In this document: in pieces, positions 41,811-51,650 of the stretch
Layout: each line of letters starts with the position of its first letter
How positions within the stretch are numbered: the first letter of the stretch is position 1
Assembly (NCBI RefSeq): GCF_018394055.1
Contig: NZ_CP074441.1
Location: 248,001-312,000, forward strand
Reading direction: 5' to 3'
Source of the DNA: Weissella ceti
Lineage (GTDB): Bacteria > Bacillota > Bacilli > Lactobacillales > Lactobacillaceae
DNA: 64,000 nucleotides
Translations under genes and position numbers: made by a program
The notes under the pieces: model-generated
Told to the model about the DNA's origin: nothing
The model's database searches: none
What the model saw: the letters and a program-made list of their open reading frames with translations, nothing else

Positions 41811-43548
41811 ATATAAAGAATTAATCAAAAAAGACAGTTGGGTATTTCCGTACCTAACGAAATATTCAGGGCTATTAGCTTTAGTTATTTTTCTAGGCTT
41901 TTTAACAGTATTCTGCGGTGGGGCTTTGATGTTTACATCTGGGTATTTGATTTCTCGTTCAGCGCAACGACCTGAAAATATTCTATTGATTTACGCACCA
42001 ATTGTTTTGACGCGTGCCTTTGGAATTGGACGTCCAAGTTTCCGTTACTTAGAGCGCTTAGTATCACACAATTGGGTATTGCGTATTGTTTCAAACTTCC
42101 GAAAGCGACTATATCAATTAGTGGAAGTTGGAACGAAAAGTATTCAAGCGAAAGTACAAACAGGGCAAGTCTTTAACGTACTAGCCAATGATCTATTTAA
42201 AATTGAAAACTTCTATCTACAAATGTTGTTCCCAACAATTATTGGATGGTTAATCTATTTGGCAGGATCATTTGCAGTAGGCCTATTTAGTCCACTAACT
42301 GCAATTTTATTGCTATTAGTGCTAGGGTTAAACACGATCTTGTTACCGTTGATTACCGTACTAATTAAGGGCGCACGTGATTTTGAACAAAAGCAATTAG
42401 AGGAACGCATCTATACTGACTTAACTGACGCAGTTTTGGGACTACAAGATTGGGTCTTGTCAGGTCGTACGGATGAACTATTAAAGAAACAAAATCGCGA
42501 CTTCAATCGATTGAATGCTTTAAAAGAAAAAGATAATCATTTCGATTGGTGGCGTGGCTGTGTTGCAGAAATTGTCATCGCCGTAACGGCGGTTATTTTG
42601 ATTGTGTTCGCGAACGCAACCTTTGGTGGTCAAACTGATACAGTTAGTTGGATTGCGGCCTTTGGATTAGTTATGTTCCCATTAGCCGATTCATTAGTTA
42701 GCATTAGTGCTGGTTTTGGTGAGTGGCCACGATATGCTGACTCAATTCAACGTTTAAACAAGTTGGAAGAACAAAGTACGACAGAAGCTACTTTTGATGC
42801 ACAAGCATTACCAACGGACTACACAATTCAATTTGAGCATGCTAGCTTTGGTTATGAAGCTGATCAACCAGTGTTGACAGATATTAACCTAACCATCCCA
42901 GCAAAGAAGCATTTGGCAATTTTGGGACCTTCTGGGGCCGGGAAATCAACATTATTGAAGTTATTGTTAGGGGATGAAACGCCTACAAGTGGTTCAGTAA
43001 CTGTTGGTGGTCATGTTGCAACAAGTTATCAAAATGAACGTGCTGCCTTGATTGCGGTGTTAGATCAACAACCCTATCTTTTTGCGACTTCAGTGGCCAA
43101 TAATTTGCGTTTAGGAAATCTACATGCGACTGACGAAGAAATTTGGTCAGCACTAAAGAAGGTCCAATTAGATACATTAGTAGCTAGTCTACCTGGTCAA
43201 TTAAAGACTCCCATGAATGAAGCGGGAAAGCGTTTTTCGGGGGGAGAACGTCAACGTTTTGCGTTAGCACGTATTCTCTTGCAAGACACACCTATTGTAG
43301 TTTTGGATGAGCCAACAGTGGGGTTAGATCCTGTCACTGAATTAGCAGTCTTAAAGATGATTTTCGATGTTCTAGCTGACAAGACAATTATTTGGGTTAC
43401 ACACCATTTGACTGGGATTGAGATGACCGATGAAGTTGTATTTATTGATCATCAAGGCATTAACTTACAAGGAACGCCAAAGCACTTGATGGACACGGAA
43501 CCTCGATTTGCTAAGTTATTAGCAATGGATCATGGTGATTTGTTATAA
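41803..43548 (+). CDS. cydC: CydC-like ABC transporter for cytochrome bd assembly
   Basis: 581 aa from ATG 41803, which has GCGAGGAG 8 bases upstream and overlaps the cydD stop; an in-frame ATG 12 codons earlier is less likely. Six N-terminal helices (~residues 25-310) and a C-terminal ATPase with Walker A GPSGAGKST, signature FSGGERQRFALARI and Walker B IVVLDEPTVGLD. It forms the heterodimeric transporter with CydD. The cydABCD set is complete, so aerobic respiration with supplied haem is plausible. Confidence 0.9.
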   Translation: MTKYKELIKKDSWVFPYLTKYSGLLALVIFLGFLTVFCGGALMFTSGYLISRSAQRPENILLIYAPIVLTRAFGIGRPSFRYLERLVSHNWVLRIVSNFRKRLYQLVEVGTKSIQAKVQTGQVFNVLANDLFKIENFYLQMLFPTIIGWLIYLAGSFAVGLFSPLTAILLLLVLGLNTILLPLITVLIKGARDFEQKQLEERIYTDLTDAVLGLQDWVLSGRTDELLKKQNRDFNRLNALKEKDNHFDWWRGCVAEIVIAVTAVILIVFANATFGGQTDTVSWIAAFGLVMFPLADSLVSISAGFGEWPRYADSIQRLNKLEEQSTTEATFDAQALPTDYTIQFEHASFGYEADQPVLTDINLTIPAKKHLAILGPSGAGKSTLLKLLLGDETPTSGSVTVGGHVATSYQNERAALIAVLDQQPYLFATSVANNLRLGNLHATDEEIWSALKKVQLDTLVASLPGQLKTPMNEAGKRFSGGERQRFALARILLQDTPIVVLDEPTVGLDPVTELAVLKMIFDVLADKTIIWVTHHLTGIEMTDEVVFIDHQGINLQGTPKHLMDTEPRFAKLLAMDHGDLL

Positions 43549-43604
43549 AGTTGACTTAATTTTATTTAAAGTCCGAGTGGCTATACTCACAAGACTAAAA
43601 TAGA

Positions 43605-44228
43605 ATGAGAAGATATATGCAAAAACAAAAATTAACACCTAAATACAAGCACAAACCATATTGGCTATTATTACCGTTAAACTTTCTAATTGGCATGTGC
43701 ATGCTCTTTGGATTAGTGATCATAGGTGTATCAAACAATGAGGATAAACCGTCTGAACAAGAGTTACAACGTGCTGCATTTTTGACTGAAATTGGGCCTG
43801 CTGCAAAACGTATTCAAGCCGCATATGATATTCCAGCCTCAATCATTATGGCGCAAGCTGCCTTAGAATCTAATTTTGGCCAAGCTGAACTCGCGGCTAA
43901 ATACCATAATCTATTTGGTGTTAAAGCAAGTGCAGGGATGGACCAAGTCACATTAGCAACGCAAGAATTTGTAAATGATGAGTGGCATACTGTGAACGCA
44001 GCATTTCGTAACTATCCGGATTGGACAGCATCGATGATTGACCATGCGCAATTAATTCGTAAGGGTACATTGGATAATCCAAATCGATATCAAAACGTGA
44101 CAGCAACAGGTGGGTATGAAGCGGCTGCACACGGATTGGTCAGTGGTGGTTATGCAACTGATCCAAAATATGCAGATAAATTGATTTCAATGATTGAAAC
44201 ATACGACTTAGACACGTATGATAAGTAA
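43605..44228 (+). CDS. Membrane-anchored glucosaminidase domain protein (FlgJ/AcmA type)
   Basis: 207 aa. A basic N-terminus and one membrane helix (~residues 22-45) anchor a short extracellular domain. Residues ~58-200 form a glucosaminidase (GH73) domain: IPASIIMAQAALESNFGQ holds the putative catalytic Glu, followed by YHNLFGVKA and FRNYPDWTASMIDHAQLI. It should cleave peptidoglycan glycan strands. No LysM or SH3b wall-binding domain is present. A second ATG at 43617 is possible. It stands 56 bases behind cydC with no terminator between. Confidence 0.9.
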   Translation: MRRYMQKQKLTPKYKHKPYWLLLPLNFLIGMCMLFGLVIIGVSNNEDKPSEQELQRAAFLTEIGPAAKRIQAAYDIPASIIMAQAALESNFGQAELAAKYHNLFGVKASAGMDQVTLATQEFVNDEWHTVNAAFRNYPDWTASMIDHAQLIRKGTLDNPNRYQNVTATGGYEAAAHGLVSGGYATDPKYADKLISMIETYDLDTYDK

Positions 44229-44264
44229 AAGACACAAATTTGACATGAAAGGAGGATAGCCACC

Positions 44265-45392
44265 ATGGCATTTCATTTATTACCAGGTAATACAATTGGT
44301 ATTATGAGTGATGATTTAACTGGACAAACTTTGGCTCAACATGCGCATGACATGGGATTTAATGTGGCAGGCTTCAGTGAATTTCCTGATGCACCTGTTT
44401 TATCTGAAGCCGATGAAGCGTTCATTGGCCAAGAGCAATTAGAAGAGTTTAAAGCTAAATCAGACGTTATTACGTATACGGCCCCGTGGTTGTCTCCTGA
44501 TTTAATTGACCAACTACAAGGAACAGTACTGCCGCAAGGACTAGATCTTGTATCGATTACTGGTGATCATGCCATTAGTCGTGCGTTTAATGAAGCCTAT
44601 GCGGTGAATATTTTGCCGTATCGCATTGCGACTTCATTAGATGATGTAGAAGAGTCAGGGCGTATTTTAGGATACCCAGTTGTTGTAAAACCAATCTTTA
44701 AGCATAAGCATCATGATGAAACCGTTATTCTACATGGTATGTGGGACCTAGGATTAGTTGCACCTATGGTAGATGGTGGAACGATGCTAGTCGAAAATTG
44801 GTTGGATCCTGTTAGGGAATTTTCTGTTACAGCAGTTCGAAGTGAACAAGGGGATGTGCAAGCATTTCCGATTCGCGAAACGAAAAAGCAAATGCAACAC
44901 TTACGTCAAGCATGGACTGTAGATGATTTGGATGCTGACTTAATTGAAGCAATCCAAGATGTGTTAACACGAATTAGTACAGCGTTAGATTATGTTGGTG
45001 CCTTTTCGGTTAACTTCTTCTTCAGTGCCGAAGGTAATCTATACGTGCGTGATGTATTGCCAGGACTACATGCCACAGATGGTGTGTACGAAGGAATTAC
45101 ATCTATCTCTGTCGCCCAACAGCATCTGCGTGCGATTACTGGGCAACCACTTCAAACGATTAAACAGTTTGGTGCAGCAATGTATCTACCTGTTACAGCA
45201 CGTGAACGTACGAGTGTGATTTGGAACTGGGGTATTCAAGATACTTGGTCAGTGAACTTGTATCGTAACCCAGGGACTGCGTTAAAGATTGGACATGTAA
45301 ATATCATTGGATCAAATACAAACGACTTGCTTCAAAAAGTGAGTGCAACTCAAGTTTGGAACATTGATAAAGACGAAGAAGATTCTGAATGA
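44265..45392 (+). CDS. PurK-like ATP-grasp protein
   Basis: 375 aa, ATP-grasp fold. The N-terminal nucleotide-binding-like part (PGNTIGIMSDDLTGQTLAQHAHDMGF) and the central GYPVVVKPIFKHKHHDETV segment resemble N5-carboxyaminoimidazole ribonucleotide synthetase (PurK), and VRDVLPGLHATDGVYE replaces the PurK motif with RPHNSGH. The active-site part is therefore changed. It is not next to any pur gene. It may be a paralogue with another acid substrate. AAAGGAGGA precedes the ATG. It has its own terminator. Confidence 0.75.
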   Translation: MAFHLLPGNTIGIMSDDLTGQTLAQHAHDMGFNVAGFSEFPDAPVLSEADEAFIGQEQLEEFKAKSDVITYTAPWLSPDLIDQLQGTVLPQGLDLVSITGDHAISRAFNEAYAVNILPYRIATSLDDVEESGRILGYPVVVKPIFKHKHHDETVILHGMWDLGLVAPMVDGGTMLVENWLDPVREFSVTAVRSEQGDVQAFPIRETKKQMQHLRQAWTVDDLDADLIEAIQDVLTRISTALDYVGAFSVNFFFSAEGNLYVRDVLPGLHATDGVYEGITSISVAQQHLRAITGQPLQTIKQFGAAMYLPVTARERTSVIWNWGIQDTWSVNLYRNPGTALKIGHVNIIGSNTNDLLQKVSATQVWNIDKDEEDSE

Positions 45393-45398
45393 TAACGT

Positions 45399-45438
45399 AA
45401 AAAAGCGCCACAGACGAATTGTCTGTGACGCTTTTTTG
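45399..45438. terminator. Terminator after the PurK-like gene (bidirectional)
   Basis: AAAAAAGCGCCACAGAC pairs with GTCTGTGACGCTTTTTT around GAATT, with one mismatch. Confidence 0.92.
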
Positions 45439-45444
45439 ATTCAT

Positions 45445-45564
45445 TTAGAATTGAATTGCTGATAACAACACAACAAGTGAGCTTAGGATCATTAGTGCTA
45501 GCATGAACACAACGAACACTTGAATAATTTTTTGCATTGTTGACTTACGCTTTTTAACAGCCAT
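45445..45564 (-). CDS. Small DUF4044-type membrane protein
   Basis: 39 aa: the peptide starts MAVKKRKSTMQKIIQ, followed by one hydrophobic helix (about residues 15-36). A lysine-rich start, MQKI motif and single C-terminal helix are the pattern of DUF4044 proteins of lactobacilli, whose function is unknown. TGGAGA lies 9 bases upstream on the minus strand. A TATACT on the minus strand (about 45603-45608) is a probable -10. The converging terminator at 45399-45438 ends the transcript. Too short for most ORF cut-offs. Confidence 0.8.
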   Translation of the reverse strand: MAVKKRKSTMQKIIQVFVVFMLALMILSSLVVLLSAIQF

Positions 45565-45757
45565 ATGTTTGTATCTCCATTTGTCTTTAATCTATATTGT
45601 CCAGTATAGCAAACTTTGCCGATGATGTAACATTAGTGTTTTTAGAAGTACTAATAAATAGATATTTACAATAATTCAATAATGCCTATATATTTACAAA
45701 ATTAAAAATGTCGTGTATTTTAAATAATATAAATCATTTACTATATGAGGGGATTAT

Positions 45758-45973
45758 ATGTTAAAAGGAAAGTGGATTGACATTCTTGAAATTGTTTTTG
45801 CAGTTATTGTTGTGAATATGTTTGGACGAGCATTATTAGCGTACTTAGATGCGCATTGGGATCTTGGGCTACTAAACATCTTGATTATGTTAATTATGTC
45901 AGTAATCTTTGGCTTTGGGCTAGTCGTTACACAAGCAACAATCCGAGTAAAATTACAACAAAGTAGACAATAA
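45758..45973 (+). CDS. Small two-helix membrane protein, function unknown
   Basis: 71 aa. Two hydrophobic segments (~residues 8-28 and 36-57) joined by a short charged loop, with a basic C-terminal tail. I see no known motif. GAGGGGA precedes the ATG. It ends at a hairpin shared with the converging acetyltransferase gene. Confidence 0.7.
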   Translation: MLKGKWIDILEIVFAVIVVNMFGRALLAYLDAHWDLGLLNILIMLIMSVIFGFGLVVTQATIRVKLQQSRQ

Positions 45974-45998
45974 AAAAAGACCAGCCTCGGCTGGTCTA
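45972..45998 (-). terminator. Terminator of the GNAT gene
   Basis: GACCAGCC and GGCTGGTC with a T7 run on the minus strand; the plus strand has no T-run. Confidence 0.85.
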
Positions 45999-46009
45999 AC
46001 GAGCATTAT

Positions 46010-46450
46010 TTAGCTTCTGGTAGTGGCTAGGTGCAGAATAGGGTATGGACGCCCTTCACCATCAGTTTCTGAACGGCTAACTTGTTCAAATCCTTGCTTG
46101 TGGTAGAATTTTACCGCGTTAGGATTGTCTTCGTTAACATCCACAGTTGTGATATTCTTGTCTTCAAACAAGCGTTGGATAATTTGTGTTCCGTATCCCT
46201 TCTTAAAGTGAACAGGGTCGATAAACAACATTTCCAGTGATTGATCGTAGATACCAGAGAAACCAATTAGTGCATCTCCGTCGTACCATAGTTGTGCATC
46301 AACTTGTGCAAAGTATGATGGAATCTCTTCATGAAGGGCATTGAAGTCTTCTTCAGTTAGAAAGTGGTGTGTTGCTTTAACAGCGCGTGCCCAAATGTCT
46401 ACCGCAGTGGGGTAAAATTCAGGGGTCATAGGCTTATTTGATACAGTCAT
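46010..46450 (-). CDS. GNAT family N-acetyltransferase
   Basis: 146 aa from the chosen ATG at 46450, which has AAGGAG 7 bases upstream; an in-frame ATG eight codons upstream lies before that ribosome binding site. The fold is recognisable by ALIGFSGIYD, LFIDPVHFKKGYGTQIIQRLF (acetyl-CoA binding loop, Q/R-x-x-G-x-G/A type) and the end VKFYHKQGFEQVSRSETDGEGR. The end is typical of YjaB/AttT-like enzymes. Substrate unknown. The minus-strand promoter TTGGTT-17-TATAAT lies near 46490-46518. Confidence 0.88.
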   Translation of the reverse strand: MTVSNKPMTPEFYPTAVDIWARAVKATHHFLTEEDFNALHEEIPSYFAQVDAQLWYDGDALIGFSGIYDQSLEMLFIDPVHFKKGYGTQIIQRLFEDKNITTVDVNEDNPNAVKFYHKQGFEQVSRSETDGEGRPYPILHLATTRS

Positions 46451-46547
46451 ATGTATGCTCCTTAAATCGTACAAAATATAGGGGTAATTATACCATATTT
46501 CAAAAAATCAACCAATAAATAGTAAGTACATAGAAGAGGGTAAATGA

Positions 46548-46646
46548 ATGTTTGAAGTGTTTAGTATACTTGGTGATTTATTCGCAACTATTGCCGCATG
46601 CCTGAATGGGTCTGATATGGTTAAAAACAAAAATAAAAACAAGTAG
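46548..46646 (+). CDS. Possible 32-residue hydrophobic peptide
   Basis: The peptide has an amphipathic/hydrophobic N-terminal part (MFEVFSILGDLFATIAACLN) and a Lys/Asn-rich tail. GAAGAGGG lies 7 bases before the ATG. This combination resembles small membrane-active peptides, type I toxins or signalling peptides, but nothing is identified. It lies 27 bases before the YjbR-like gene on the same strand. Confidence 0.35.
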   Translation: MFEVFSILGDLFATIAACLNGSDMVKNKNKNK

Positions 46647-46673
46647 ATTATTGATTGAGAAGGTGGAAGATTT

Positions 46674-47018
46674 ATGATGAAATTAGAGGATTTAACACAA
46701 TTAGTTGTTGATATGAGTAATGGATTCGAAAGTTTTCCTTTTAATAAAGATATGACCAAACATAAAATTATTTGGCATGTTGTCAAACATCAGCATAATC
46801 AAAAAATTTATGGCATGGTGTTTGAAAAAGAGCAAAAGTTGTTTTTAAACGTTAAATTAACGACAGAGCATGGACAAGAACTACGTGAATTACGTGGTGT
46901 GACACCAGGGTATCATATGAATAAAAACCATTGGAATACCATTGAAATCAATAATACAGAATTGAGTTATGCTGAAATTAAAGGTGTTATTCAAGAAAGT
47001 GCGCAGTTAACGCAATAA
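46674..47018 (+). CDS. MmcQ/YjbR family protein
   Basis: 114 aa. YjbR proteins have a CyaY-like fold and are called DNA-binding on structural grounds; the role is unclear. The visible signs are the aromatic/charged FESFPFNKD start, the VFEKEQKLFLNVKL strand and the GVTPGYHMNKNHWNTIEINN motif, which is the most conserved block of the family. GAAGGTGGAAG lies before the ATG-ATG (46674 or 46677). Confidence 0.88.
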   Translation: MMKLEDLTQLVVDMSNGFESFPFNKDMTKHKIIWHVVKHQHNQKIYGMVFEKEQKLFLNVKLTTEHGQELRELRGVTPGYHMNKNHWNTIEINNTELSYAEIKGVIQESAQLTQ

Positions 47019-47183
47019 GAGATAACGCGCATTGATTAGAACTAAAACGAATGCTTTTTGGCAAGCAAAATCGGTGATAAGAATAATTATTTACGGTTAT
47101 TTTTAATTTGCAAATATATATTTGTTATAATAGAACGATAAGTTGAAAAAATATTTTCAACACACATAGAGGAGGGCTTCATA

Positions 47184-47447
47184 GTGGAACCTGAAACACG
47201 TTCAAGTCGGCATGAGAATAAACCAAAAGTACACTCACCACACTTATTTTTGGTTCTTATGATCGGTGCAATTGTCATTTTCTTTGCAGGCATCATGATT
47301 ACATTTGTTCTAAGAACTGATGGTGTGATTAGAGAAGCGCCAGAATCAACGATTTCAAGAGTTGAATCAGAGTCTAAAGCAGCCTCAGAAGCGGCTGCAA
47401 ATACTGAAATGAGTGCAGACGAAAAAACATCAAATATCGTTGAATAA
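47184..47447 (+). CDS. Single-helix membrane protein with Glu/Ser/Ala-rich tail
   Basis: 87 aa with a GTG start, chosen for the excellent AGAGGAGGG 8 bases upstream. A charged N-terminus with His/Lys/Pro (residues 1-22), one membrane helix (~22-45), then an acidic Ser/Glu/Ala-rich tail. Topology suggests a small bitopic envelope protein. No family assigned. Confidence 0.7.
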   Translation: MEPETRSSRHENKPKVHSPHLFLVLMIGAIVIFFAGIMITFVLRTDGVIREAPESTISRVESESKAASEAAANTEMSADEKTSNIVE

Positions 47448-47490
47448 AGAATTAAAGATACATACAGTTATCCAAATATACATTCGAGAC

Positions 47491-47552
47491 AGCTTTTAAT
47501 TAATGATGAGTTGGTTATAAAACCACTGATGATTAATTAAAGGCTTTTTTTA
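47491..47552 (+). terminator. Long terminator after the single-helix protein gene
   Basis: AGCTTTTAATTAATGATGAG pairs with a near-complement (47524-47543) and is followed by T7. The stem is about 22 bp, interrupted by a few mismatches. Confidence 0.75.
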
Positions 47553-47697
47553 TGCACAGAATCAAACATTAAAAACTGGCAACTTAATAAAAAATTAATA
47601 ACTTTGAAAAGGTTATTTGAGAAGGGAATGCATAAAACGTTTAATGTATTATCAGATATGGTTTTGTGTCAAGAAATACGCGAAACATACAAGTCAG

Positions 47698-47716
47698 CGT
47701 TTAAAAATGATAAACG
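47698..47716. promoter_or_regulatory. LacI-type inverted repeat upstream of the PTS operon
   Basis: CGTTTA (47698-47703) and TAAACG (47711-47716) form a perfect 6-base inverted repeat with a 7-base centre. A related half-palindrome TAAAACGTTTA lies at 47633-47643. Confidence 0.45.
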
Positions 47717-47767
47717 TTTTACCATCATAAAAATATCAAGCCAATAAAAAATAATCGCACTTGATGT

Positions 47768-47781
47768 TGAAAACGCTTTCA
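47768..47781. promoter_or_regulatory. cre site (CcpA operator)
   Basis: TGAAAACGCTTTCA matches the cre consensus TGWAANCGNTNWCA at every position. It overlaps a probable -35 (TTGAAA 47767-47772; 18 bases; TAACAT 47791-47796), so CcpA should repress when glucose is present. Confidence 0.85.
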
Positions 47782-48002
47782 GTGGAGTGATAACATTTAA
47801 GTACGCAGAGGCGAATAAAATTTAGGCTGAGCGATGTAGGACATGGGTGATATATCGATACGGTGGATTAATTATAAATCCGACAAAGAACAAAGCTGCT
47901 TGGCATTCTGCCATAGGGAGAGGGGTTGCGTTTTATTGATAGAGAGCCCATGAAATTGTAGAAGATGTCTAAAGTGACAATGTCGACCAATATGTCGTTC
48001 AG

Positions 48003-48024
48003 AGCTGTTCATCAACGAACAGCT
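48003..48024 (+). repeat. Leader hairpin before the 6-phospho-beta-glucosidase
   Basis: AGCTGTTC and GAACAGCT, perfect arms with an ATCAAC loop, 57 bases before the start codon. The following bases are only partly T-rich. Confidence 0.65.
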
Positions 48025-48056
48025 AATGATTTTGCATTGGCATGAGGCATGTATAG

Positions 48057-49523
<1,467 letters not shown>

Positions 49524-49538
49524 GCGAAGGAGTTTCTG

Positions 49539-50858
49539 ATGAATAACTTTATCAATAAGAAAATTCTGCCACCAGTCATGAAGTTGGTTAATACCCGACC
49601 AATGCAAGCGCTGAAAGATGGAATGGTCTTTCCGTTACCATTTATTATCGTTGGATCAATTTTCTTGATTTTGGCACAATTTCCATTTGCTCCAGTTGCG
49701 GACTTTTTTCAAAGTATTGGATTAACCGCATTCTTTAACCAAGCCTACGGTGGAACCTTTGCCATCATGGCTTTGTTTGCAGCATTTGGAATCGCTTATT
49801 CTTGGGTTAAGCATGCTGGCTATGAAGCAACAACTGCTGGTATGTTGGCAATTACCGTCGATATTATTTTGCAACCAAGTGTTTTGACAACAGTATCAAG
49901 TGCGTTGAACCCGGCAGAAACATCAACGGCATGGCAAGCAACTAATGTGATTAACAAAGCTTGGCTTGGTGGGGAGGGAATGATCCTTGCGATCATTTCA
50001 GGTCTATTAGTTGGGTGGATGTACACATGGTTTATGAAGAAGGAAATTACAATTAAGATGCCTGATTCTGTGCCAGCAAACGTGTCTGGTTCATTTACAG
50101 CCTTGATCCCAGCGTTTGCGATTGTTACGACAGCGATGATCATTTATGGTGTATCAATGTTGATCGGACAAGTATCATTCGTTGAATTGATTTATGGTTT
50201 GATTCAACAACCATTGCAACACGCAACGGACGGCATTGTTGGGGTGCTATTGATTAGTTTCCTACCAGTGTTCTTCTGGTTCTTTGGGGTCCATGGTGCC
50301 ACATTGATTTCCGGATTGATGATGCCGTTGATGTTGGCTAACAGTGCTGATAACTTGAAGTTGTACCAAGCTGGTAACTTGAGTATGGATGGTGGAGCCC
50401 ATATCGTGACCCAATCATTCATGGATCAATTTACAACGGTTACTGGATCAGGAATGACCATCGGATTGCTAATCTTTATGTTGATTGGTGCAAAGTCTGA
50501 ACAAATGAAATCAATGGGAAAGTTGAGTTTAGGACCGGCTATCTTCAATATTAATGAACCAATTTTATTTGGAACGCCAATTGTTTTGAATCCGTTGTTC
50601 CTAGTACCATTTATTATGATGCCGGTTGCAGCCGGATTAGGAACATATGGTCTAATCTCTCTAAACATTTTGCCGCCATTAAATGGATTGATGGTTCCTT
50701 GGACAACACCAGTTATTATCTCTGGTTTCCTTGTTGGAGGATGGCAACATGCTTTGTGGCAAGCAGCATTGATTGGGATTTCAACATTGATGTACTGGAA
50801 CTTCGCGAAGAAGTATGACCATACATTGGTTGCCCAACAAGAAAACAAAGCGGCTTAA
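49539..50858 (+). CDS. PTS sugar transporter EIIC (lactose/cellobiose family)
   Basis: 439 aa with about ten helices. It is the membrane channel/phosphotransfer partner of the PTS Lac family; likely substrate is cellobiose or another beta-glucoside, given the 6-phospho-beta-glucosidase 15 bases upstream. The motif FNINEPILFGTPIVLNP is the hallmark of this EIIC type. No EIIA or EIIB gene is present in the window. A GAAGGAG Shine-Dalgarno precedes the ATG. Confidence 0.93.
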   Translation: MNNFINKKILPPVMKLVNTRPMQALKDGMVFPLPFIIVGSIFLILAQFPFAPVADFFQSIGLTAFFNQAYGGTFAIMALFAAFGIAYSWVKHAGYEATTAGMLAITVDIILQPSVLTTVSSALNPAETSTAWQATNVINKAWLGGEGMILAIISGLLVGWMYTWFMKKEITIKMPDSVPANVSGSFTALIPAFAIVTTAMIIYGVSMLIGQVSFVELIYGLIQQPLQHATDGIVGVLLISFLPVFFWFFGVHGATLISGLMMPLMLANSADNLKLYQAGNLSMDGGAHIVTQSFMDQFTTVTGSGMTIGLLIFMLIGAKSEQMKSMGKLSLGPAIFNINEPILFGTPIVLNPLFLVPFIMMPVAAGLGTYGLISLNILPPLNGLMVPWTTPVIISGFLVGGWQHALWQAALIGISTLMYWNFAKKYDHTLVAQQENKAA

Positions 50859-50913
50859 TAAAGCAACTTGGATAAACAAGTACGCAGCATCATGGCAAGT
50901 GGGGCTGTGAGTT

Positions 50914-50967
50914 AAAAAGAATCTCTGAAGATCGGACGCCATTGATCTTCAGAGATTCTTTTTTAAT
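50914..50967 (+). terminator. Terminator after the EIIC gene
   Basis: AAAAAGAATCTCTGAAGATC and its exact complement around a 10-base loop, with T6. Confidence 0.95.
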
Positions 50968-51054
50968 TTTCTACATGTGCCACTATTACAAGGAATTGGT
51001 TCACCGGGAACTATGATATAATGGCATATAATACATATAAGAGGAAGTGATGAA

Positions 51055-51417
51055 ATGGCATCGATTGTAGCTTGGCCAATAACTATTTTAATAACCGTCA
51101 TTATTGGGGGAATCTTATGGGGCCTACAACGTTTTGTTGTGAAAACTGCGTGGCCAGTTTGGCTACAACCAATTGATGTTGCAACCATTATTGCTTGGTG
51201 GAGTATTCAAAGTATTTCTTACCAAGTTTGGGGGCATTCATTCTTATTACCATTACTATTAATGCTTGTTTTGTGGGGAATTGCGGTTGCGCTTTATCAG
51301 ACATTTTTACAACAGACATTTACGGTACAACGTTTTGGACGTCAATGGTTTCGCATTATAAATATTACGACATTCGCAATTTTAGTCATCTTTGCATTAC
51401 TAGGTTGGCTACTTTAA
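51055..51417 (+). CDS. DUF3397 family membrane protein
   Basis: 120 aa, four helices (~residues 5-24, 38-57, 63-83, 97-118). Matches the DUF3397 layout of Lactobacillales in size and in the aromatic WPVWLQPIDVATIIAWWSI region. Function unknown. GAGGAAGTG precedes the ATG. A TATAAT (51017-51022) with TGA before it gives an extended -10, so this gene probably starts the operon that runs to 53545. Confidence 0.85.
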   Translation: MASIVAWPITILITVIIGGILWGLQRFVVKTAWPVWLQPIDVATIIAWWSIQSISYQVWGHSFLLPLLLMLVLWGIAVALYQTFLQQTFTVQRFGRQWFRIINITTFAILVIFALLGWLL

Positions 51418-51431
51418 TTAAGGAGATACAC

Positions 51432-51641
51432 ATGGAAAAAGTTTTAGGTACAGTAAAGAGCTGGGATAAAGGATTTGGTTTCATCGAAATTAAGGGTGAA
51501 CCAGACGTATTCGTACATTACTCACAAATTGAAACACAAAACGTTCGTCGTTTAAATGAAGGTCAAAAAGTGGCTTTGATGGTTGTACAAGGATTACGTG
51601 GCCCACAAGCTACGGGTGTAGAAGTTATTAAGGAAGGGTAG
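51432..51641 (+). CDS. Cold shock domain protein
   Basis: 69 aa, single cold shock domain. The RNA-binding motifs RNP1 (KGFGFIEI) and RNP2 (VFVHYS) are intact. Small Csp proteins bind single-stranded RNA and melt secondary structure. AAGGAGAT lies 6 bases before the ATG. The sequence differs from the main CspA/CspL type (KVLGTVKSWD, and LNEGQKVALMVVQGLRGPQATGV), so it is a divergent paralogue. It lies 14 bases after the DUF3397 gene. Confidence 0.92.
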   Translation: MEKVLGTVKSWDKGFGFIEIKGEPDVFVHYSQIETQNVRRLNEGQKVALMVVQGLRGPQATGVEVIKEG

Positions 51642-51650
51642 TTGCCATTT

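Noticed and set aside
47843-47953. 36-residue ORF in the PTS operon leader
   Set aside because: No ribosome binding site and no recognisable sequence; more likely leader RNA.
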